Shown here: positions 25,925 to 35,539 of the stretch, in pieces
Numbering within the stretch: position 1 is the stretch's first letter
Layout of the letters: each line of letters begins with the position of its first letter
Source of the DNA: Lutibaculum baratangense AMV1
GTDB lineage: Bacteria > Pseudomonadota > Alphaproteobacteria > Rhizobiales > Tepidamorphaceae
Direction: 5' to 3'
Length of the DNA: 64,000 bases
NCBI RefSeq assembly: GCF_000496075.1
Contig: NZ_AWXZ01000029.1
Coordinates: 1 to 64,000 of the forward strand
Notes under the pieces: generated by a model
Database searches by the model: none
Seen by the model: only the letters and a program-made list of their open reading frames with translations
Told to the model about the DNA's origin: nothing
Program-made: the position numbers and the translations under genes

Positions 25925-27253
25925 TCAACCTCGCTGAAGGGCCTCGAGGAACTCGATGGGGCGCCCGCCACCCCGGGCGACGAGTTCGCCCTCCCACATC
26001 ACGCGCTGGCCCCGCACGAACGTGCCGACCGGCCATCCCGTGACGGCGCGGCCGTCATGCGGCGTCCAGCCGCAGCGCGAGGCGATCCAGGCATTCGTGA
26101 TCGTCTCCTTCCGCTTCAGGTCGACCACCGTGAAATCCGCGTCGTAGCCCGCGGAGATCCGTCCCTTGCGTGCGATGCCGTAGACACGCGCGGGACCGGC
26201 GCTCGTCAGATCGACGAACCGCTCGATGGTCAGGCGCCCGGCGCTCACCGCATCGAGGAGGAGAGGAACGAGGGTCTGAACGCCGATCATGCCCGACGGA
26301 GAGGACGGATAGGGCTTTGCCTTCTCCTCGAGCGCATGGGGCGCGTGGTCGGATCCGATCGTGTCGATCACGCCGCTCGCGACACCCGCCCAGATGGCGT
26401 CCCGGTGGCGGGCGGCGCGCACCGGCGGATTCATCTGCAGCTTCGTGCCGAGCTCCGCATAGTCGTCGGAGCTGAAGACGAGGTGGTGCGGCGTGGCTTC
26501 CGCGGTCGCTATGTCCTTGTGGTCGGCGAGATAGGCGACCTCCTCGGCCGTCGAGACGTGGAGAATGTGGATCCGGCGGCCGAACCTGCGGGCGAGGGCG
26601 ATCAGCCGCTCCGTCGCCATCAGCGCGGCGGTTTCGTCGCGCCAGATCGCGTGGCTCGACGGATCGCCGGCAACCTTCAGCCTCTCCCGCTCGCGCAGCC
26701 GCGGCTCGTCCTCGGCGTGGAAGGAGGCACGCCGACGGATGCTGCGCATCACCTCGGCGATCCCCTCGTCGTCCTCGATCAGCAGCGTTCCGGTGGAAGA
26801 GCCGATGAACACCTTCACGCCCGCGCAGCCGGGCAGCATTTCGAGCTCCCCGAGATCGGAGGCGTTCTCGGTCGTCGCACCGACATAGAAGGCATGGTCG
26901 CAGTGCATGCGGCCGGAGGCGCGGGCGAGCTTGTCCTGTAGCGAGGCCGCGTCGACCGTCATCGGCGACGTGTTCGGCATCTCGAAAACGCCCGTCACTC
27001 CGCCCATCACTGCGGCGAGCGATCCTGTCTCGAGGTTCTCCTTGTGCTCGGCGCCTGGCTCGCGGAAATGCACATGGCTGTCGATGACACCCGGAAGGAT
27101 ATGAAGGCCGGTGCAGTCGATCGTCTCCGCCGCGTCCCCTCTCACATCGCCGATCTCTGCGATGCGGCCGCCGCGCACCGCGACATCCCGTGGGCCGACA
27201 CCGTCCTGATTGACGACGGTGCCATTCCTGAGGACGAGGTCGTAACTCGGCAT
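25925..27253 (-). CDS. Dihydroorotase-type amidohydrolase
   Basis: A 442-residue cyclic amidohydrolase annotated in relatives as dihydroorotase (PyrC class I, also close to allantoinase). The binuclear metal site is intact: HVHFREPG with HxH, the carboxylated Lys in GVKVFIGSSTG, His in HILHVST, and the catalytic Asp in GSDHAPHALEEK. MNPPVR contributes substrate contacts. It would open or close the dihydroorotate ring in pyrimidine synthesis, unless it is one of the inactive or hydantoinase-like paralogues; pyrB is not nearby. It diverges from ygfZ across 93 bases. Confidence 0.88.
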   Translation of the reverse strand: MPSYDLVLRNGTVVNQDGVGPRDVAVRGGRIAEIGDVRGDAAETIDCTGLHILPGVIDSHVHFREPGAEHKENLETGSLAAVMGGVTGVFEMPNTSPMTVDAASLQDKLARASGRMHCDHAFYVGATTENASDLGELEMLPGCAGVKVFIGSSTGTLLIEDDEGIAEVMRSIRRRASFHAEDEPRLRERERLKVAGDPSSHAIWRDETAALMATERLIALARRFGRRIHILHVSTAEEVAYLADHKDIATAEATPHHLVFSSDDYAELGTKLQMNPPVRAARHRDAIWAGVASGVIDTIGSDHAPHALEEKAKPYPSSPSGMIGVQTLVPLLLDAVSAGRLTIERFVDLTSAGPARVYGIARKGRISAGYDADFTVVDLKRKETITNAWIASRCGWTPHDGRAVTGWPVGTFVRGQRVMWEGELVARGGGRPIEFLEALQRG

Positions 27254-27346
27254 ATGCTTGCCTCCGCTGTCTTCGCTTGTCTCGCTTCGATCGCGGGCAT
27301 AGGTAGCACGAAACGCCGAAGCGATCGGGACAGGGGTTGAACGGCA

Positions 27347-28225
27347 ATGGCTCAGGCAAGATCAGCGCGGCTCGACGACCGGGCCGTGGTCGAGATCAAG
27401 GGTGAGGGTGCGGCGGGCTTCCTGGCGGGACTCGCGACGGTGGAACTCTCGCATCTCGCCGACGAAGCTCCGCGGCACGGCGCGCTCCTCACACCTCAGG
27501 GCAAGATCCTGTTCGAGTTCGGCATCCATCCTTCGCAGGGCGGGATCCTTCTGGACGTGGCGAAGGAGCTGCGCGACGAGCTCGTGAAGCGGCTGATGTT
27601 CTACCGCCTTCGGCTGAAGCTCGATATCGGGCCGCGCGAGGATCTCGCGCCGTTCGCCGTGTGGGGCGGCGACCTGGAAGCGAACGACCTGCCGACCGAT
27701 TCCCGCCTCGCTGCGCTGGGACGCCGAGGAGTCAGGAAGGCGGCGAAATCGCCCGAGGAGGTCGCACCGGGCAGCGCACCCGCCACGACCGCCGAGTGGC
27801 ACGTCCACCGCATCGCGCATGGCGTCGCCGAGTGCTGCCGCGACTACCAGCCGAACGAGGTCTTCCCGCACGAGGCCAATCTCGACGGTCTCCACTCGGT
27901 CGATTTCGACAAGGGCTGCTACGTCGGACAGGAAGTCGTCTCGCGGATGCACCACCGCGGCACGGCGAAGAAGCGCTTTCTCATCGTGGAAGGCCGCGGC
28001 CACCTGCCGCCGGCAGGCACCGAGATCCGTGACGGCGAAACACTGGTCGGCACGATGGGATCGTCCGCCGGACCCGAGGGACTTGCCCTCGTCCGCCTCG
28101 ACCGCGCGGCGGAGGCCGCCGCGGCCGGCCGGACGCTCGAGGCCGCCGGCGAGCTTCTCCTGCCGCGCCTACCCGATTGGGCTCCGTTCACGCTCGCCGC
28201 GCCACCCTCGGAGGCGCGGGCTTGA
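27347..28225 (+). CDS. ygfZ: Folate-binding protein YgfZ
   Basis: A 292-residue homologue of the GcvT-like protein YgfZ/Iba57, which uses tetrahydrofolate to help build or repair Fe-S clusters, especially in radical SAM and MiaB-type enzymes. The family signature with its essential Cys is present in FDKGCYVGQEVVSRMHHRG, and the N-terminal GcvT fold includes GPREDLAPFAVW. ATG at 27347 gives the usual N-terminus. Its stop overlaps the TTG start of the HD gene (TTGA), so the two are coupled. Confidence 0.95.
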   Translation: MAQARSARLDDRAVVEIKGEGAAGFLAGLATVELSHLADEAPRHGALLTPQGKILFEFGIHPSQGGILLDVAKELRDELVKRLMFYRLRLKLDIGPREDLAPFAVWGGDLEANDLPTDSRLAALGRRGVRKAAKSPEEVAPGSAPATTAEWHVHRIAHGVAECCRDYQPNEVFPHEANLDGLHSVDFDKGCYVGQEVVSRMHHRGTAKKRFLIVEGRGHLPPAGTEIRDGETLVGTMGSSAGPEGLALVRLDRAAEAAAAGRTLEAAGELLLPRLPDWAPFTLAAPPSEARA

Positions 28226-28866
28226 GCCGAGCGGGCGAACAGGCGCGCGTCTGGCAGCGCATGCTGTCAGGCAGGCGGCTCGACCTCATGGACCCCTCCC
28301 CGCTCGACGTCGAGATCGAGGACGTGGCGCACGGGCTCGCGCGCGTGGCCCGCTGGAACGGCCAGACGATCGGTGTCCACGCCTATTCGGTCGCGCAGCA
28401 TTCGCTGCTGGTCGAGGAGCTCGTCTGGCGGATCGCGCCGAAGACGGAAACCCGCTGGCGCCTCGCGGCGCTCCTGCACGACGCGCCGGAATATGTGATC
28501 GGCGACATCATCAGCCCTTTCAAAGCCGTCCTGGGCGACAGCTACAAGGCGGTGGAGCACCGGATCCTCGCCGCGGTTCACCTCAGGTTCGGTCTGCCGG
28601 CAAGGCTGCCGGAGCGGGTGACGAACCTCATCAAGCGTGCGGACCAGGCAGCCGCCTATCTCGAGGCGACGCAGCTCGCCGGCTTCTCCCGCGAGGAGGC
28701 CCATCGGCTCTTTCGCAAGCCCGCGCGCACCGGCGGCCATGACATCGAGTCGGAATTTCAGCTCGTGCCGGTGCCGACGGGCCAGGCGGAGGCGCGTTAT
28801 CTCGAGCGGTTCGACGGCCTCTGCGCTGCCTCTGAGACGAGCGCCCGCCCCTGCCCTATCTCTTAG
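28222..28866 (+). CDS. HD domain phosphohydrolase (YfbR-like)
   Basis: A 214-residue HD-superfamily protein. The metal ligands are visible: His53 and His60 in VHAYSVAQHSLL, His86-Asp87 in ALLHDAPEYVIGD, and a late Asp in IKRADQAAA. The arrangement resembles YfbR 5'-deoxynucleotidases, which dephosphorylate dNMPs. TTG 28222 is chosen because GGAGG lies 7 bases upstream and the codon overlaps the ygfZ stop; the next ATG is well inside the protein. Function is inferred from the fold only. Confidence 0.85.
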   Translation: MSRAGEQARVWQRMLSGRRLDLMDPSPLDVEIEDVAHGLARVARWNGQTIGVHAYSVAQHSLLVEELVWRIAPKTETRWRLAALLHDAPEYVIGDIISPFKAVLGDSYKAVEHRILAAVHLRFGLPARLPERVTNLIKRADQAAAYLEATQLAGFSREEAHRLFRKPARTGGHDIESEFQLVPVPTGQAEARYLERFDGLCAASETSARPCPIS

Positions 28867-28894
28867 GCCGACATCTCCGCTCCGAGGGACCGAC

Positions 28895-29416
28895 ATGCCC
28901 GAGATACACGTCTGTTCGCTGGCCCGCCTGCCGCAGGTCACCACCGCCTGCGGGGCGAGCCACGTGGTGACGCTCATCAACGCCGAGACGCCCGTGCCGC
29001 GACCGGAGAGCGTGGTGGAGGGCAACCACCTGTTCCTGGGCATGAACGACATCGTGAGCGCGCTCGAAGGTCAGGTGATGCCGGGAGAGGCGCATGTCCG
29101 CGACCTCGTCGAATTCGCCCGCCGCTGGGACCGGGAGCGGCCCTGCGTCGTCCATTGCTGGGCGGGCATCAGCCGCTCGACGGCAGCGGCCTTCATCATG
29201 GCCTGCGCGATCAGGCCGGATTTCGACGAGGCGGAGCTTGCCCGCGACATCAGGTTCAACTCGCCCACAGCCACGCCCAATCGGCGACTGGTGGAGCTCG
29301 GCGACCAGACACTGGGGCGGAACGGAAGGATGGTCGCGGCCGTCGAGGCGATCGGCCGCGGCGCCTTCGCGCACGAGGGTATCCCCTTCTCGATACCCGT
29401 TGGCAGGCGCGGCTAG
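28895..29416 (+). CDS. Protein tyrosine phosphatase family protein
   Basis: A 173-residue cysteine phosphatase. The signature HC-x5-R is complete: [13 protein letters not shown], with Cys88 and Arg94. A general-acid Asp is probably in GMNDIV (about 51-52). It is the third gene of the ygfZ / HD unit, 28 bases downstream. It overlaps the end of the convergent reductase gene by 4 bases. The substrate may be a phosphoprotein or a phosphorylated small molecule. Confidence 0.88.
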   Translation: MPEIHVCSLARLPQVTTACGASHVVTLINAETPVPRPESVVEGNHLFLGMNDIVSALEGQVMPGEAHVRDLVEFARRWDRERPCVVHCWAGISRSTAAAFIMACAIRPDFDEAELARDIRFNSPTATPNRRLVELGDQTLGRNGRMVAAVEAIGRGAFAHEGIPFSIPVGRRG

Positions 29417-30414
29417 GCCCCTTCGCCGATATCCACCACGACGCGGCCGCGAAGCCTGTTGTCGAGGATGTCGTGGCAAGCCTGGACGACGTCGTCGAAC
29501 GGGATATGTGTCGAGAGGGCGTCGAGCTTGGCCGGGTCGAGATCCTGCACGAGCCTCGCATAGGCTTCCACGCGGTCGGCCTTCGGCGCCCGGACGGAAT
29601 CGATGCCGACGAGCGTGACGCCGCGGAGAATGAACGGCGCGACGGTCGACGGCACGTCCATGCCGCCGGCGAGGCCGCAGGCGGCGACGGTGCCTCTGTA
29701 ATGCGTCATCGCCAGAAGGTTCGCGAGTGTCGATGAGCCGACCGTGTCGATCGCGCCGGCCCAGCGCTCCTTGGCCAGCGGCTTCGGCTTCGCCTCGAGC
29801 TCGGCCCGATCGATGATCTCCGCGGCGCCGAGGCTCTTCAGCCAATCGGCCTCCGAGGCCCTGCCGGTCGAGGCGACGACGTGGTAGCCGAGCTTCGACA
29901 GGATCGCGACGGCCACCGAGCCCACTCCGCCCGTGGCGCCCGTGACGACCACGGGCCCCGCTTCCGGCGTCACCCCGTGCCGCTCGAGCGCCAGGATGCA
30001 CAGCATCGCCGTGTAGCCCGCCGTGCCTATGGCCATGGCATGAGCGGCGTCGAGCCCGTCCGGCAGCTTCACGAGCCAGTCGCCGGACACCCGCGCCTTG
30101 CCGGCATAACCGCCGTAGTGGGTTTCGCCGACGCCCCAGCCGTTGAGCACGACCCGGTCTCCCGGGGAGAAGTCCGGATGCTCGGAGGTCTCTACCCTGC
30201 CCGCGAAGTCGATGCCGGGGATCATCGGCCAGCGCCGGACGACGGGCGACCTCCCGGTCACGGCAAGCCCGTCCTTGTAGTTGACGGTCGAGTGGGCGAC
30301 TTCGACCACCACGTCTCCCTCCATCAGGTCGTCGAGCCCCAGCTCGACGCGCTCGACCTTCTGGCCCTTCTCCCCTTCCTTGGAAACGAGAATTGCGGGG
30401 AAACGGTCAGCCAT
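29413..30414 (-). CDS. acuI: AcuI/YhdH-type acrylyl-CoA reductase (MDR family)
   Basis: A 333-residue NADPH-dependent MDR reductase of the AcuI/YhdH family, which reduces toxic acryloyl-CoA to propionyl-CoA. Family marks: [22 protein letters not shown], the [12 protein letters not shown] motif, [16 protein letters not shown], and [21 protein letters not shown] for NADPH (given here in parts). It lies in the same window as a DmdC-like acyl-CoA dehydrogenase but 10 kb away, so a shared pathway is only suggestive. ATG 30414 follows GGGAGAAT. Symbol by family resemblance. Confidence 0.85.
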   Translation of the reverse strand: MADRFPAILVSKEGEKGQKVERVELGLDDLMEGDVVVEVAHSTVNYKDGLAVTGRSPVVRRWPMIPGIDFAGRVETSEHPDFSPGDRVVLNGWGVGETHYGGYAGKARVSGDWLVKLPDGLDAAHAMAIGTAGYTAMLCILALERHGVTPEAGPVVVTGATGGVGSVAVAILSKLGYHVVASTGRASEADWLKSLGAAEIIDRAELEAKPKPLAKERWAGAIDTVGSSTLANLLAMTHYRGTVAACGLAGGMDVPSTVAPFILRGVTLVGIDSVRAPKADRVEAYARLVQDLDPAKLDALSTHIPFDDVVQACHDILDNRLRGRVVVDIGEGA

Positions 30415-30559
30415 GTTCGATTCTCCCTGCTTGTCGGAACGGTCTGGGCGACACCCTGTCCGTTTTCCGCCTCGCAGGGAAGCGCGCGACTTCCGCGAAT
30501 GTTCTGCGAGGTACGGAAGGAGCTCGGAACTCTCCGGACCCCGAGCGGCTTCCGTGGCG

Positions 30560-31468
30560 ATGACACATGAACGCGAGCCTCTCGACTGCATCGTGATCGG
30601 CGGCGGCCCGGCGGGGCTGACCGGCGCGATCTACCTCGCGCGCTTCCGGCGCAGCTTCGTCGTGTTCGATTCCGGCGCGAGCCGTGCCTCGATCATCCCC
30701 CGCACACACAACCACCCCGGCTATCCCGAGGGCATTTCCGGGGGCGAGCTGCTCGAAAGGCTCCGCGCCCAGGCGACGCGCTACGGGGCGCCACTGCTCA
30801 ATGAGGAGGTGACCGCACTGGATCGTCTTTCCGACGGGGGCTTCGAAGCCCGCACGGCCGGAGGGCGCAGCGTTCGCGCGCGCACGGTGCTCTATGCCGC
30901 GGGCGCCATGGACGTCGAGGCGCAGGTGCCGGATCTGGCCGGCGCGATCGCGTCGGGACGCATCCGCTACTGCCCGATCTGCGACGGGTTCGAGGCTTGC
31001 GAACGCCGGATCGCCGTCATGGGCACGGGAACCAGCGCGATCGGGGAGGCGATCTTCCTGCGCACCTATAGCGAGGACGTGACGGTTCTCAGCCATCGTG
31101 TTGCGCTCGACGCGGGCGCAGAGGAGATGGAGCGGATCCTCGATCATCATCTGGGATGGGAAGAGGCACCGGTGATCGGCTTCGCCTGGGACGACCGCGG
31201 GATCGAGGCGATCACGCCAGGCGGGCGCCGCCGCTTCGACACGCTCTACGTCGCGCTCGGCCTGAAGGTGCGGTCGCAGCTCGCGATTTCGCTCGGAGCC
31301 GAGGCGGGCCAGAACGGCTCGTTGCTGATCGACGACCATGCCCGCACCGGCATACCCGGCCTCTACGCCGCAGGCGACGTGGCAGACGGCCTCGACCAGA
31401 TCAGCATCGGCATGGGCGAAGCCGCGAAGGCCGCGACCGACATCCACAACCGGCTGCGCGAACGCTGA
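30560..31468 (+). CDS. NAD(P)/FAD-dependent oxidoreductase, thioredoxin reductase-like
   Basis: A 302-residue two-dinucleotide-fold flavoprotein. FAD site [20 protein letters not shown], redox-active Cys pair in YCPICDGFE (CxxC as in thioredoxin reductase), NAD(P) site [10 protein letters not shown], and the C-terminal [15 protein letters not shown]. The distal segment after GDV differs from genuine TrxR, so it may serve another thiol partner or a ferredoxin/flavodoxin. It diverges from acuI by 145 bases and converges with the MFS gene. Confidence 0.88.
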   Translation: MTHEREPLDCIVIGGGPAGLTGAIYLARFRRSFVVFDSGASRASIIPRTHNHPGYPEGISGGELLERLRAQATRYGAPLLNEEVTALDRLSDGGFEARTAGGRSVRARTVLYAAGAMDVEAQVPDLAGAIASGRIRYCPICDGFEACERRIAVMGTGTSAIGEAIFLRTYSEDVTVLSHRVALDAGAEEMERILDHHLGWEEAPVIGFAWDDRGIEAITPGGRRRFDTLYVALGLKVRSQLAISLGAEAGQNGSLLIDDHARTGIPGLYAAGDVADGLDQISIGMGEAAKAATDIHNRLRER

Positions 31469-31477
31469 AGCTGCCGC

Positions 31478-31497
31478 CTCCGGCTACTCCGCCGGAG
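31478..31497. terminator. Possible bidirectional hairpin between convergent genes
   Basis: CTCCGGC and GCCGGAG form a 7-bp stem around a 6-nt loop, covering the stop codon of the MFS gene, 10 bases past the flavoprotein stop. No T-tract follows on either side, so this is a weak candidate. Confidence 0.3.
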
Positions 31498-32701
31498 CAA
31501 GCCGGGCGACAGGAGCTTCACGGATCGGATAGTGCACGATCGCCGCGAAGGCGCCCATCGCGATGGCGAGCCACCAGAACAGGTCGTAGGAGCCGAGCCG
31601 GGCGTAGGCGTAGCCGCCGAGCCAGACGCCGATGAACGAACCGAGCTGGTGGCTGAGGAAGACGATCCCGAAGAGCGTCCCCATGTAGCGCGGGCCGAAC
31701 ATCACCGCGACGAGGCCCGATGTCGGAGGCACCGTCGACAGCCACAGAAGCCCGATGACGGCGGAGAAGGTGAGGACGCTGGCGGGGCTCGCCGGCATCA
31801 TGATGAAGGCCGCGATGGCGAGCGAGCGCAGCCCGTAGATCCAGCACAGGATCGACCTCTTGGGCATCCGCCCACCGAGGATCCCGGCGGAATATGCGCC
31901 TACGACGTTGAACAGACCGATCACGGCCAGCGACCACGCTCCGAGATAGGCGGGCATGCCGATGTCGTTGAGGTAGGCGGGCATATGGACGGTAATGAAG
32001 GCGACCTGAAACCCGCACACGAAGAACCCGGACACGAGAAGCAGGTAGGAGCGGTGCCCGAAGGCCTCCGAGATCGCCTGCCCGAAGGTCTGGCCCGCCA
32101 CGGCCTGACCGCGCGCCGGCGCGCGAAGTCCTATCGCCAGAAAGGGGATCGCCAGCGCGATGACCGCGAAGAGATAGAGCGCGTTCTGCCAGCCGAAGCT
32201 CCCGATGAAGGCCTGGCCCAGCGGCGCGAAGACGAACTGGCCAAGGGAACCGGAAGCCATCCCGATGCCGAACGCCCAGGAGCGGCTTTCGGCCGGCAGA
32301 AGCTTGCCGAAAGCGGCGATCACGAGGGCGAAGGCGGAGCCCGCGATGCCGAGCCCGATCAGCACGCCCGACGCCAGATGGAGCACGAAGGGCGAGCCGG
32401 CCGAGGCGGTCAGCGCGAGGCCCGCGGCGTAGAGAAACGCGCCGAGCACCATCACCCGAGCCTCGCCGTATCGATCGGCGATCGCCCCGAAGAGCGGCTG
32501 ACCGAGCCCCCAGACGAGGTTCTGGATGGCCAGCGAGAGCGCGAACACCTCGCGGCTCCAGCCATGTTCGTTCGACAGCGGCGTGAGGAACAGGCCCATC
32601 GCAGAACGGGGGCCGAAGGCGATCATCGAGATCGTGCATCCGCAGAGCACGATGACGAGCGGCGTCCGCCAGCCCGGTGAGGCTGTCCCTGCCACGCTCA
32701 T
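31484..32701 (-). CDS. MFS transporter
   Basis: A 405-residue major facilitator carrier with about 12 hydrophobic helices. N-terminal half includes MIAFGPRSAMGLFLTPLS, resembling the oxalate/formate and monocarboxylate (OFA/NarK-like) branch; the loop between helices 2 and 3 reads GAIADRYGEARVM (D-R motif). The central cytoplasmic loop is short. The substrate is unknown; an organic acid is possible. No regulator is adjacent. Convergent with the TrxR-like flavoprotein. Confidence 0.88.
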   Translation of the reverse strand: MSVAGTASPGWRTPLVIVLCGCTISMIAFGPRSAMGLFLTPLSNEHGWSREVFALSLAIQNLVWGLGQPLFGAIADRYGEARVMVLGAFLYAAGLALTASAGSPFVLHLASGVLIGLGIAGSAFALVIAAFGKLLPAESRSWAFGIGMASGSLGQFVFAPLGQAFIGSFGWQNALYLFAVIALAIPFLAIGLRAPARGQAVAGQTFGQAISEAFGHRSYLLLVSGFFVCGFQVAFITVHMPAYLNDIGMPAYLGAWSLAVIGLFNVVGAYSAGILGGRMPKRSILCWIYGLRSLAIAAFIMMPASPASVLTFSAVIGLLWLSTVPPTSGLVAVMFGPRYMGTLFGIVFLSHQLGSFIGVWLGGYAYARLGSYDLFWWLAIAMGAFAAIVHYPIREAPVARLAPAE

Positions 32702-32845
32702 GACGGCTTCTCCTCCTGATCAGGAACGGCCGGATCGTAGCGCCATGATCGCTCGCGCACCAACGAACTTCTTTGATGGCCTAGATCAACGGCGCTGATC
32801 GAATGGGGCGGTATCAGCAGCCATCCGAATACGATCTGCAAGCGA

Positions 32846-33463
32846 TCAGGAAGCCTTCACGCGCTCCACCGCGCCCGCCTCGTCGATCTCGTGAGCCCTC
32901 TGGAAGGCAGGCCTCGCAACAAGGCGCTCCTCGTAGGCCGTGAACACCGGCTTCTTGTCGAGCATGCCGAAGGCGAGGCCGAAATGGACGCCGGAACCGA
33001 TCATGATGTCCGCGGCGGAGAACCGTTCCCCCAGCACCCACGGCCCCTGGGCCAGCGCCCGTTCCAGGGCGGCCACGACGCGGTCGTAGTTGCCCCAGCC
33101 GGACATGGTCGGCTTCACCTCCCACCCGCTCACCTTCTCCATGAAGGCCGGTTCGATGCAGCTGCCCGCGAAGAACAGCCATTCGAGGTAGCGTCCGCGC
33201 GAGGGCTCGTCGATGCGCGGCGCGAGGCCGCTCTCGGGGTAACGGTCGGCGACATAGGCGCAGATCGCGCCCTGTTCGGCGACCACGGTCTCCCCGTCGA
33301 CGAGCGCCGGAACCTTCCCCATCGGGTTGATCGAGAGGTAGGTCTCCTTGCGCTGCTCGCCGGCGTGGATATCGACGAGCACCCGCTCGTACGGCAGCCC
33401 GGCCTCCTCCATGAGCCAGAGGATCGAGAAGGAGCGGGTATGCGGACACCAGTAGAGCTTCAT
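32846..33463 (-). CDS. Glutathione S-transferase family protein
   Basis: A 205-residue cytosolic GST. The thioredoxin-fold N-terminal domain begins MKLYWCPHTRSFSILWLMEE, with the cis-Pro contact in MGKVPAL and the glutathione-binding VVAEQGAICAYVADRYP. The helical C-terminal domain has the conserved FSAADIMIG. It probably conjugates or reduces electrophiles. ATG 33463 is preceded by AGGAGG at ideal spacing. It diverges from the isochorismatase-family gene across 127 bases. Confidence 0.9.
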   Translation of the reverse strand: MKLYWCPHTRSFSILWLMEEAGLPYERVLVDIHAGEQRKETYLSINPMGKVPALVDGETVVAEQGAICAYVADRYPESGLAPRIDEPSRGRYLEWLFFAGSCIEPAFMEKVSGWEVKPTMSGWGNYDRVVAALERALAQGPWVLGERFSAADIMIGSGVHFGLAFGMLDKKPVFTAYEERLVARPAFQRAHEIDEAGAVERVKAS

Positions 33464-33590
33464 CTGATCCTCCTGCCGGCGCTCCGCTCGAGCAGAGCGA
33501 TTGAACATTGGAGACACAGTCGCGTTTGCGTATCCACATGTTTCGCGCGCATGGCGGAGGCCTGCCGCCTTTTCCACGCTAGGAGACCGG

Positions 33591-34190
33591 ATGACCACGC
33601 CGAAGACCCTGCTCGAGCTCGCCGGTGCGACACCGGCACCCGCCGCCCTTTCCGAAAGCGCCGTCGTGGTGATCGACGCGCAGCGCGAGTATGAGGAAGG
33701 GCCCATCGCGCTTCCCGCCGTGCATGCGGCGATCGCCGAGATCAGCGCGCTCGTGGCGCGGGCGAGGCGGCAAGGCCGGCCGGTCCTCCACGTCGTCCAT
33801 CGCGGCAAGGCGGGCGGGCTCTTCGACCCGGAGGCTGGCGGGCGCATCATCGAGGCACTGAAGCCTCATGATGGCGAACGGGTCATCGAGAAGACGCTGC
33901 CCAACGCCTTCGCCGGAACGGAGCTACACGAGGCGGTCAAGGCGCTGGGGGTTCAGAAGCTCGTCGTCTGCGGCTTCATGACACACATGTGCGTGAGCTC
34001 CACGGTGCGGGCGGCACTCGACCTCGGCCTCTCCTCCACCGTTGTCGCCAACGCCACGGCGACCCGTGACCTGCCCTCGCAGGTCGGTGGAGAGAACATC
34101 GGGTGGGAGGCCCTGCAGCTCGCGAGCCTCGCAGCCCTCGCCGACCGCTTCGCGACGGTCGTGGCGGCCGAAGGCGAGGTGCCGAACTGA
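33591..34190 (+). CDS. Isochorismatase family cysteine hydrolase
   Basis: A 199-residue hydrolase. The triad is visible: Asp29 in VVVIDAQREY, Lys101 in IEKTLPNAF, Cys134 in FMTHMCVSST. Members cleave N-carbamoyl compounds, nicotinamide or isochorismate; nothing in the neighbourhood fixes the substrate. ATG 33591 follows AGGAGA at good distance. A small hairpin at its 3' end separates it from the convergent SleB gene. Confidence 0.88.
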   Translation: MTTPKTLLELAGATPAPAALSESAVVVIDAQREYEEGPIALPAVHAAIAEISALVARARRQGRPVLHVVHRGKAGGLFDPEAGGRIIEALKPHDGERVIEKTLPNAFAGTELHEAVKALGVQKLVVCGFMTHMCVSSTVRAALDLGLSSTVVANATATRDLPSQVGGENIGWEALQLASLAALADRFATVVAAEGEVPN

Positions 34191-34191
34191 G

Positions 34192-34208
34192 GCTGAACTC
34201 TGTTCAGC
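34192..34208. terminator. Short hairpin between convergent genes
   Basis: GCTGAAC and GTTCAGC pair perfectly (7 bp) around a 3-nt TCT loop. It lies just past the isochorismatase-family stop and includes the SleB stop. There is no T-tract, so its strength as a terminator is doubtful. Confidence 0.35.
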
Positions 34209-35250
34209 GCTGCCCGGGCTTCAGGGCGTAGAAGATGTGCGTTCCGATCCGCTCGAGCTTGTTTAGGTAGCGGCTCCAGCGCGGATTGACGTATGTCGCG
34301 TGGTAGTGCGTCGCCCCCCCGATCTCCGGCACCTCCGAATATCCGAGGAGCTGGCTGTCGGCGATCGTCATCGCGAGCGTCCACGAACTCTCGTCGCGAA
34401 CCCTGTCGGGCGTGCCGTCGCAGGCAAAGGAGAACTGGCAGCGGTTGCGCATGTGCTGGTTCTGGTACACGACGCCGCAGACGGAGTCGGGGTAGCGCTC
34501 GTCCTTGACGCGGTTCAGCACGACCTGCGCGACGGCTTCCTGGCCCCGTGGCGTCTCGCCACGCGCCTCGAAGTAGATCGCGGTGGCGAGGCACTGCCGG
34601 TCTGCGAGGTATTCCCGCGTCTCGCGCTTGCGGCGGATGGCGGCCTCCATCGGCGTCTCCAGATACTGGCGGCCGATGAGGAAGTTGTCGGTGCCGAGCG
34701 AGGCCACCTGGATCGGCCGCCCGATCTCGAACGAACCGGGCGGAAGAAATGACTGCCTGCCGGCGCTCGGCTTCGAATCCAGCAGGAGGCGCGGCGCCCG
34801 CCGGATGAGGCCGTTCTCCAGATCGAGGCTCGGCCGGGTGGCCGCGCGGCTCATCAGAAGATCGCCCTTCCGCGCCGCGGTCGACTGCGGGAATTCGCGC
34901 ACATCCCGCTGGAGCGAGCCGGTGATGACCGGATCCACCCTCTCCGGCTGCATGATGACGACCTCGTTGCCCGGCTCGCGGCCGAGACGGATGCCGGCGG
35001 GGCGCTTCTCGAGGAGCTCCGTCGGCACGAGGGGCAAGGCCGGGGTCGCGCGTGCCGTGCTGCCATAGGGGTCGGCGATGAGGGCCGCCTTCCACCGCGC
35101 GGACGACGCGAGCGCCGCCCGGTCCATCAGCGCGGTCGCGTCCTGGAACGCCACCGGCATGGTGAGAAGGAAAAACAGCGCCGCACCAAGTCCGTAGGGT
35201 GCCAACGCCCGGGCCGCAGATCGGCCACCTGCCTGCCTCCGTCGAAGCAT
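34204..35250 (-). CDS. SleB-type cell wall hydrolase
   Basis: A 348-residue exported or anchored protein. A basic start (MLRRRQ) and a hydrophobic helix (ALAPYGLGAALFFLLTMPVAF) give a signal anchor. The middle, about 50-220, is low in recognisable features. The catalytic Hydrolase_2/SleB domain (about 225-348) has the active Glu in CLATAIYFEARGETPRGQEAV and LNRVKDERYPDSVCGVVYQN, ending in THYHATYVNPRW. It should cleave peptidoglycan glycan strands as a lytic transglycosylase. A GTG two codons earlier, with GGAG upstream, is an equally good start. Confidence 0.85.
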   Translation of the reverse strand: MLRRRQAGGRSAARALAPYGLGAALFFLLTMPVAFQDATALMDRAALASSARWKAALIADPYGSTARATPALPLVPTELLEKRPAGIRLGREPGNEVVIMQPERVDPVITGSLQRDVREFPQSTAARKGDLLMSRAATRPSLDLENGLIRRAPRLLLDSKPSAGRQSFLPPGSFEIGRPIQVASLGTDNFLIGRQYLETPMEAAIRRKRETREYLADRQCLATAIYFEARGETPRGQEAVAQVVLNRVKDERYPDSVCGVVYQNQHMRNRCQFSFACDGTPDRVRDESSWTLAMTIADSQLLGYSEVPEIGGATHYHATYVNPRWSRYLNKLERIGTHIFYALKPGQR

Positions 35251-35383
35251 ACGCACACTTACTCCACCGCCCGACACGACCGGTCGCAAGCCGACGCCGA
35301 TTCATCGCATCGGCCGTGTTTCCATGATCGGCAGGGGGCCAGGAGTGCGCCCCGCCTCGTGGTCTCAATGTGGCGGAAAATTC

Positions 35384-35399
35384 TTTATGGCCGCTTAAC
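35384..35399. promoter_or_regulatory. CtrA-like binding sequence upstream of the SleB gene
   Basis: TTTA, seven bases, then TTAAC: one mismatch from the alphaproteobacterial CtrA consensus TTAA-N7-TTAAC. It lies about 135 bases upstream of the SleB start, in the only AT-rich patch of the gap. Cell-cycle control of a wall hydrolase is plausible but unproven. Confidence 0.3.
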
Positions 35400-35516
35400 T
35401 ATGATCCGAAGTCGAGCGGAACCTGTGGCGCCGCTGCGTCACAGACGTAGCCGAGGAAGGCCGCCGCCCGTTGCTCCGATGCCGGAGAAGAACGGCAAGA
35501 AGAAGGTCAAGAAGAA

Positions 35517-35539
35517 GGGAGGGCCCGAGGAGCCCTCCC
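35517..35539 (-). terminator. Rho-independent terminator of ppdK
   Basis: Read on the minus strand, GGGAGGGC and GCCCTCCC form an 8-bp perfect stem around a 7-nt loop, followed by TTCTTCTT. It lies 34 bases beyond the ppdK stop. A good intrinsic terminator. Confidence 0.75.
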
